Origin: Pseudolabrys sp.
GTDB lineage: Bacteria > Pseudomonadota > Alphaproteobacteria > Rhizobiales > Xanthobacteraceae
Assembly (NCBI GenBank): GCA_026125925.1
Contig: JAHCKF010000091.1
Location: 1-10,380, forward strand
Reading direction: 5' to 3'
DNA: 10,380 nucleotides
Part shown: positions 6,005-10,380 of the stretch, in pieces
Position numbering within the stretch: position 1 is the stretch's first letter
Layout: every line of letters starts with the position of its first letter
Notes under the pieces: generated by a model
Seen by the model: the letters and a program-made list of their open reading frames with translations, nothing else
The model's database searches: none
Told to the model about the DNA's origin: nothing
Program-made: the position numbers and the translations under genes

Positions 6005-6997
6005 TCAGCTCTTGGCGAGGCCGGCGGCCTTCATCGCCGTGCCCATCTGCTTGTCCGACTTTTCCATGAAGTCGGCATAGCCCTTGGCATCAGCCCACAC
6101 CGTGCCGAAGCCGCGCGAACTCATGAAGTCCTTGTACTCCTTGGAGTCGTAGATCTTCTTGAGCGAGGCGGTGAGCTTGGTGGCCATGTCGGCCGGCAGG
6201 CCTTTGGGCCCGACGAAGCCGCGCCAGGCGCCGGTGGTGAAGTCGATGCCCATGGCCTCCTTCAAGGTCGGGATATCCTTGAAGGCGGCGGCGCGCTCGG
6301 GCGCCATCAGGGCGAGACTGCGGGCTTTGCCGGCGTCGATCATGGCGCGAGCTTCCGGCACCGAGCAGGTGGTGAAATCGATGCCGCCGGCAGCAAGGTC
6401 CTGCATCGCCGGTGCGGCGCCGTTCGACGGCACCCAGGTCACATGGTTGGCGGGCAGTTTCATGGCCTGCAGCCAGCCGACGAGGGCCAGATGCCAGATG
6501 CCGCCCTGGCCGGTACCGGACGCCTTGAACTTGCCGGCGGGCGCTTTCTTAATGGCTTCGGCGAGATCCTTGACCGTCTTGTATTCGCTATCGGCCTTGA
6601 CCTGGATGCCCGGCGGATCCTCGTTCATCAGAGCGAGCGGCGTGTAATCCTTGGGCGTGAGCTGAGTGAGGCCCTGCCAGTGCATCATGGCGATTTCGAC
6701 GGTGATGATGCCGAGCGTGTAACCGTCCGGCGCTGCGGTCGCGATCGCCGAATGGCCGACGACGCCGGAGCCACCGGTGCGGTTGACGACATTGATTGGC
6801 TGACCGAGGTCCTTCTCGAGGAGCGCCGCGACGATGCGTGCGGTGGCATCGGTGCCGCCGCCGGCGCCCCACGGACAGATCATCTGAATCGGACGGTTCG
6901 GATAGTTTTGCGCGAAGGACGGTGCCGTCCCGGTCGCCAGTCCGGCGCCGGCGATTGCCGTGGCGGCCATGAAATCGCGTCTTGTCAGCTTGGTCAT
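6005..6997 (-). CDS. tctC: Tripartite tricarboxylate transporter periplasmic binding protein TctC (Bug family)
   Basis: This is the periplasmic receptor that captures the carboxylate substrate for TctBA. The ATG at 6995-6997 gives 330 aa, typical of the family, with GGGAG 6 nt upstream. The N-terminus TRRDFMAATAIAGAGL is a twin-arginine signal, with likely cleavage in PSFA-QN at about residue 29, so export is probably by Tat, folded. The mature start NYPNRPIQMICPWGAGGGTD carries the family's first strand and glycine-rich ligand loop, where most members read PF.AGG. A second region, ASGTGQGGIWHLAL near 165-178, matches the usual S.G.G...H loop that also touches the ligand carboxylate. Bug proteins are highly multiplied in these bacteria, so the ligand cannot be named. 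As first transporter gene it follows a likely promoter at 7048-7077, and it is separated from tctB by two hairpins. Confidence 0.95.
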   Translation of the reverse strand: MTKLTRRDFMAATAIAGAGLATGTAPSFAQNYPNRPIQMICPWGAGGGTDATARIVAALLEKDLGQPINVVNRTGGSGVVGHSAIATAAPDGYTLGIITVEIAMMHWQGLTQLTPKDYTPLALMNEDPPGIQVKADSEYKTVKDLAEAIKKAPAGKFKASGTGQGGIWHLALVGWLQAMKLPANHVTWVPSNGAAPAMQDLAAGGIDFTTCSVPEARAMIDAGKARSLALMAPERAAAFKDIPTLKEAMGIDFTTGAWRGFVGPKGLPADMATKLTASLKKIYDSKEYKDFMSSRGFGTVWADAKGYADFMEKSDKQMGTAMKAAGLAKS

Positions 6998-7047
6998 GCA
7001 TCGCTCCCGTGTGTCCCGGTCTGGCGCCGGCTTTGTATGATGATCTG

Positions 7048-7077
7048 ATGTTAGGTCGCCGCGCGCCGTCCGGTCAA
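7048..7077 (-). promoter_or_regulatory. Likely sigma-70-type promoter of the tct operon
   Basis: The minus strand reads TTGACC (7072-7077), an 18-bp spacer, then TAACAT (7048-7053). This is 5/6 and 4/6 to consensus. It would give a leader of roughly 40-45 nt before the tctC ATG (6995-6997), which has its own GGGAG site. It suggests the transporter and meaB can be transcribed apart from mutAB. Confidence 0.5.
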
Positions 7078-7158
7078 TGCGCGCCGCCCCGCGGGATATG
7101 GTGCAATGCAACGGGGCGAATTTGTGCAGCGGGCGCATCAGAAATGCGAGCACCGATG

Positions 7159-7188
7159 TCACAGCGGCAATATGACGTGCCGTTGTGA
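7159..7188. promoter_or_regulatory. Imperfect 11-bp dyad upstream of the tct promoter
   Basis: TCACAGCGGCA (7159-7169) and TGCCGTTGTGA (7178-7188) are inverted repeats matching at 10 of 11 positions, with an 8-bp spacer. The dyad is centred about 97 bp upstream of the putative -35 box. It could be a regulator's operator or an RNA hairpin in a mutB read-through transcript. No regulator gene is in the window. Confidence 0.4.
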
Positions 7189-7274
7189 TGTCCGCGCCGG
7201 TCCGCGGCCTTGTCGTATTCGCGCGTGCCGCCGGCGACGAGGCGCTCGTAGAGCGGCGGACAGGCCTTCAAAGC

Positions 7275-7302
7275 CGATCGATGACAGCGCTGGCGTCGAT
7301 CG
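7275..7302. repeat. Inverted repeat downstream of mutB
   Basis: CGATCGA (7275-7281) and TCGATCG (7296-7302) form a perfect 7-bp dyad with an AGCGCT palindrome in its middle, 56 bp past the mutB stop. No T tract follows on the minus strand. It may act as a 3'-end hairpin for the mutAB message, but this is weakly supported. Confidence 0.35.
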
Positions 7303-7357
7303 TCTTGTCATTCACTGACATGACCCGCTTCGGCTCGTCGGCCGCGCGGCCCACGCC

Positions 7358-9511
7358 TCACTCCGCCGCCTGCTGGTCGTGGCCAAGGCGGTGGCGCAGC
7401 GTCTTCAGCAGCTTCAGTGCTGCTTCGGCGATCACGGTACCTGGCGGGAAGATGGCCTCGCAGCCGGACGTCATCAGCGCGTCGTAGTCCTGCGGCGGTA
7501 CGACGCCGCCGACCACGATCATGATGTCCTCGCGGCCCTGCGCGGCGAGCGCCTTCTTGAGCTCCGGCACCAAGGTGAGATGCGCGGCGGCGAGCGACGA
7601 CACGCCGAGAATGTGCACGTCGTTCTCCACCGCCTGGCGGGCGGCTTCCTCGGGCGTGGCGAACAGTGGGCCGATATCGACGTCGAAACCGAGATCGGCG
7701 AAGGCCGAGGCGATGACCTTCTGGCCGCGGTCGTGGCCGTCCTGGCCGATCTTGGCGACGAGCAGGCGGGGGCGGCGGCCTTCGGCGGCCTCAAAGCGTT
7801 CGACGGCCTCGCGGACCTTATCGACTGTCGGGGTCATGCCGACCTCCCGCTTGTAGACGCCGGTAATCGACTTGATCGACGCGACGTGGCGGCCAAAGAC
7901 TTTTTCCAGGGCGTCCGAAATCTCGCCGACGGTGGCCTTGGCCCGCGCCGCATCGACCGCCAGTTCGAGCAAGTTGCCGTTGCCAGTGGCGGCGCGGGTC
8001 AGAGCATCGAGCGCTTCCTGTACGGCATTGGGGTCGCGCTCGGCTTTGAGGCGCGCGAGCTTGTCGAGCTGCTTCTGGCGGACCTCGGCGTTATTGACCT
8101 TGAGCACCTCGATCGGGTCTTCCTCAAGCGGCTGGTACTTATTGACCCCGATCACCGATTGCACGCCGGCATCGATGCGGGCTTGCGTTTTGGCCGAGGC
8201 CTCCTCGATGCGCAGCTTCGGGATGCCGGCCTCGATCGCCTTGGCCATGCCGCCGAGGCTCTCGACTTCCTCGATATGGGCCCAGGCCTTGGCGGCGAGA
8301 TCGGCGGTCAGCTTTTCGATGTAATAAGAGCCGCCCCACGGATCGACGATGCGCGTGGTGCCGCTTTCCTGCTGCAGCAGGATCTGGGTGTTGCGGGCAA
8401 TGCGCGCCGAAAAGTCGGTCGGCAGAGCCAATGCCTCGTCGAGCGAATTGGTGTGCAGCGATTGAGTGTGGCCTTGGGTGGCCGCCATCGCCTCGATCAT
8501 AGTGCGGGCGACGTTGTTGAACACGTCCTGCGCCGCCAGCGACCAGCCCGAGGTCTGCGAGTGCGTGCGCAGCGACAGCGAGCGCGCATCCTCCGGCTTG
8601 AACGGCTTCATCAGCTTCGCCCAGATCATGCGCGCGGCGCGCAGCTTGGCGATCTCCATGAAGTAGTTCATGCCGATCGCCCAGAAGAACGACACGCGCG
8701 GCGCGAACTGGTCGATGGTGAGGCCGGCCTTGATGCCGGCGCGGACATATTCGAGGCCGTCGGCGAGCGTATAGGCGAGCTCGAGATCCTGCGTCGCGCC
8801 GGCTTCCTGCATGTGATAGCCGGACACCGAGATCGAATTGAATTTTGGCATCTCCGCCGAGGTATAGGCGAAGATGTCGGAGATGATGCGCAACGACGGT
8901 CCCGGCGGATAGATATAGGTGTTGCGCACCATGAATTCTTTGAGGATGTCGTTCTGGATCGTGCCCGACAACTTGTTGTGCGGCACGCCCTGTTCCTCGG
9001 CGGCGACGATATAGAGCGCCAGCACCGGCAGCACCGCGCCGTTCATGGTCATCGACACGCTCATCTGGTCGAGCGGGATGCCCGAGAACAAAGTGCGCAT
9101 GTCGTAGATCGAGTCGATGGCGACGCCCGCCATGCCGACGTCGCCGGCGACGCGCGGGTGATCGGAATCATAGCCGCGATGGGTGGCGAGATCGAAGGCG
9201 ATGGAGAGGCCCTTCTGGCCGGCGGCGAGGTTGCGCCGGTAGAAGGCGTTGGAATCCTCCGCCGTGGAGAAGCCGGCATATTGCCGGATGGTCCAAGGCT
9301 GCGCCGCGTACATGGCCGGATAGGGGCCGCGCAGGAACGGCGCCTTGCCGGGATACGTGTCAAGGAAGTCGAGGCCCGTGACGTCGCTCTCGCCATAGAC
9401 CGGCTTCACGGCGATGCCTTCCGGCGTCATCCACGGCGACGCGTTGTCGTTGGTCGCAGCGAACCGGGGCTCGGCGAAATCGATGCTGGCGAAGTTCGGG
9501 ACTTTGCTCAT
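7358..9511 (-). CDS. mutB: Methylmalonyl-CoA mutase large (catalytic) subunit
   Basis: This subunit uses adenosylcobalamin radical chemistry to interconvert methylmalonyl-CoA and succinyl-CoA. The 717-aa product is full length. The N-terminal TIM barrel (about 30-560) holds [11 protein letters not shown] (78-88; Tyr78 matches the substrate-clamping Tyr89 of Propionibacterium), Arg196 in [10 protein letters not shown] (Arg207 equivalent) and [12 protein letters not shown] (228-239; Tyr232-His233, equivalent to Tyr243-His244). The C-terminal B12 domain starts near 580, with the cobalt-ligand motif DGHDRG (591-596, His593), GVSSLAAAH (636-644) and GGVVPPQDY (668-676). Cobalamin binds base-off through His593. 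The ATG overlaps the mutA stop by 4 bp (ATGA) and has GGAGG at 9516-9520, so the two subunits are translationally coupled. The context with a separate MutA indicates a heterodimer, not the single-chain homodimer seen in some rhizobia. Confidence 0.97.
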   Translation of the reverse strand: MSKVPNFASIDFAEPRFAATNDNASPWMTPEGIAVKPVYGESDVTGLDFLDTYPGKAPFLRGPYPAMYAAQPWTIRQYAGFSTAEDSNAFYRRNLAAGQKGLSIAFDLATHRGYDSDHPRVAGDVGMAGVAIDSIYDMRTLFSGIPLDQMSVSMTMNGAVLPVLALYIVAAEEQGVPHNKLSGTIQNDILKEFMVRNTYIYPPGPSLRIISDIFAYTSAEMPKFNSISVSGYHMQEAGATQDLELAYTLADGLEYVRAGIKAGLTIDQFAPRVSFFWAIGMNYFMEIAKLRAARMIWAKLMKPFKPEDARSLSLRTHSQTSGWSLAAQDVFNNVARTMIEAMAATQGHTQSLHTNSLDEALALPTDFSARIARNTQILLQQESGTTRIVDPWGGSYYIEKLTADLAAKAWAHIEEVESLGGMAKAIEAGIPKLRIEEASAKTQARIDAGVQSVIGVNKYQPLEEDPIEVLKVNNAEVRQKQLDKLARLKAERDPNAVQEALDALTRAATGNGNLLELAVDAARAKATVGEISDALEKVFGRHVASIKSITGVYKREVGMTPTVDKVREAVERFEAAEGRRPRLLVAKIGQDGHDRGQKVIASAFADLGFDVDIGPLFATPEEAARQAVENDVHILGVSSLAAAHLTLVPELKKALAAQGREDIMIVVGGVVPPQDYDALMTSGCEAIFPPGTVIAEAALKLLKTLRHRLGHDQQAAE

Positions 9512-10380
9512 CGTGCCTCCAGACTATCATACGCGGCCTGCAAGGTCGAAAGCACGTCGCAGCCGACGTAAATGAAGGTCGTCACGCCCGCGTCCTTGAG
9601 CGCCGCTTCGAGGTCGCCCGGACGGCCGGCGAGATGCACGGTGGCGCCGGCGGCGATGAGTTCCCTGGCGGCGTCGACCGCTTCGGCCTCGTAGACCTTG
9701 TCGGATGAACAGAGGCAGGCGAGGTTGGTTCCCGACGCCCTGAAGGCGGCCAGCATCGCGGCGCGATCCTTGTAGCCGTCGCTGACGAGCGCCTCGATGC
9801 CGCCGGCCTCGTAGAAATTGCGGGCATAGGTGGCGCGCGCCGTGAACTCCGAGAGCTTGCCGAGCGTGGCGAGGAACACCTTCGGCCGCGCCCCCGCCTT
9901 GCGGGCGAGGTCGTCGGACTTGTCTCGCAGCGCCTCGAACGGTTCGGAAAGCCGCATCGCGCCCAGGCTATCGAAGCTGACCGCGGCCGGCAGCGCCGCG
10001 ACCTTGACGCGTGGCACCTCGAGCACCTTCACCGCGGTCTCGCTAAGATGCGGGAATTCGCTGGCGCCGGTGAGCGGGTCCTTGCGGCGCGCGACATTGG
10101 CCTGCCGCGCCTTGCGCGTTTCGGCGACCTTTTTCTGGATCACACCCTGCGCGAGAGCGTCGGCCGCGCCGCCGGCCTTTTCGATATCCTGGAACAGCGA
10201 CCACGCCGCGTGCGCCAGTTGCGTCGTCAGCGCCTCGATGCCGCCGGCGCCGGCCGCCGGATCGGCAACGCGGTAGAGGTTCGACTCCTCGAGCAGCATC
10301 AGTTGCTGGTTGCGCGCCACCCGACGGGCAAATGCATCGGGCAGGCCGAGCGCGGCGGTGAAGGGCAGCACGGTGACGCT
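9508..10380 (-). CDS. mutA: Methylmalonyl-CoA mutase small subunit, C-terminal part (5' end beyond window)
   Basis: The frame is open to the right edge, so the start lies outside; 290 residues are visible, about half of a normal MutA. A GTG at 10369-10371 is an internal valine codon, not the start. The visible part begins with the end of the barrel domain ([20 protein letters not shown], then [22 protein letters not shown]), which parallels MutB 363-402 ([12 protein letters not shown] and [22 protein letters not shown]). The C-terminal cobalamin-like domain follows (about [14 protein letters not shown]). There the DxHxxG cobalt motif is missing, as in known MutA chains. The small subunit is structural and non-catalytic. 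It overlaps mutB by 4 bp, and the pair is made together. The B12-type domain ends AAYDSLEAR. Confidence 0.95.
   Translation of the reverse strand, partial: SVTVLPFTAALGLPDAFARRVARNQQLMLLEESNLYRVADPAAGAGGIEALTTQLAHAAWSLFQDIEKAGGAADALAQGVIQKKVAETRKARQANVARRKDPLTGASEFPHLSETAVKVLEVPRVKVAALPAAVSFDSLGAMRLSEPFEALRDKSDDLARKAGARPKVFLATLGKLSEFTARATYARNFYEAGGIEALVSDGYKDRAAMLAAFRASGTNLACLCSSDKVYEAEAVDAARELIAAGATVHLAGRPGDLEAALKDAGVTTFIYVGCDVLSTLQAAYDSLEAR

Larger units (their letters stand above)
6998..7357. other. 360-bp gap between mutB and tctC without a convincing gene
   Basis: This gap holds a promoter-like sequence near tctC (7048-7077), an inverted repeat at 7085-7118 (CGCCCCG/CGGGGCG), a larger imperfect dyad at 7159-7188, and a 7-bp dyad at 7275-7302 (CGATCGA/TCGATCG) just past the mutB stop. 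No T-tract terminator is visible after mutB. Two short minus-strand frames (7268-7321 and 7074-7271) read like protein but are too short and uncertain to call as genes. Confidence 0.6.

Noticed and set aside
6998..7162. N-terminal extension of tctC up to 7162
   Set aside because: It would bury the twin-arginine signal 55 residues inside the protein and read through the promoter-like sequence. The ATG at 6997 has a GGGAG site.
7306..7320. TGTCA-TTCAC-TGACA mini-dyad
   Set aside because: A 5-bp stem is expected by chance in a 10-kb window and has no supporting context.
7379..9571. A 730-codon open frame on the plus strand opposite mutB
   Set aside because: It is the antisense of a well-conserved mutase. 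High GC at third codon positions removes stop codons from the opposite strand, and its translation is rich in Arg, Gly, Ala and His with no recognisable motif.

Overview
The window is GC-rich with densely packed genes. It looks like chromosome from an alphaproteobacterium of the Hyphomicrobiales, of Bradyrhizobium/Rhodopseudomonas/Xanthobacteraceae type. Three things point there: a tripartite tricarboxylate transporter (TTT) with a Bug-type binding protein, a chemoreceptor with a PAS domain of a kind common in that group, and a dispersed palindromic repeat with CCGTCATTCCGGG-type ends. This placement is inference; there is no rRNA or other marker gene in the window.

Layout, left to right. Positions 1-116 hold the first 38 codons of a minus-strand exported protein that runs off the left edge. 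Positions 141-845 (minus) encode pyroglutamyl-peptidase I, whose frame has absorbed a 91-bp cruciform repeat. Positions 1010-1309 (plus) encode a small secreted protein with six cysteines and a TTG start. It ends 5 bp from the convergent end of an orphan methyl-accepting chemotaxis protein (1315-2745, minus). That gene has a perfect CtrA-type box (TTAA-N7-TTAAC) upstream.

From 2871 to the right edge everything is on the minus strand and probably forms one functional block. In transcription order it holds mutA (5' end outside the window) and mutB, the two chains of B12-dependent methylmalonyl-CoA mutase, which overlap by 4 bp. Next comes a 360-bp non-coding gap with a promoter and a dyad element, then tctC, tctB and tctA (a complete TTT carrier), then meaB, the G-protein chaperone of the mutase.

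The block would interconvert methylmalonyl-CoA and succinyl-CoA (propionate, branched-chain amino acid or odd-chain acid catabolism). MeaB protects and reloads the cobalamin cofactor. The TTT carrier lies between the mutase and its chaperone, so it may import a carboxylate that feeds the pathway; the substrate cannot be read from sequence. Strong hairpins between tctC and tctB suggest a way to make more binding protein than membrane subunits.

Most of the window is recognisable, ordinary metabolism. I found no defence system, mobile element with a transposase, CRISPR array, tRNA or rRNA, and nothing that amounts to an undescribed multi-gene system. The most notable items are the repeat inside the peptidase frame, the CtrA-type box upstream of the chemoreceptor, and the transporter placed between mutase and chaperone.
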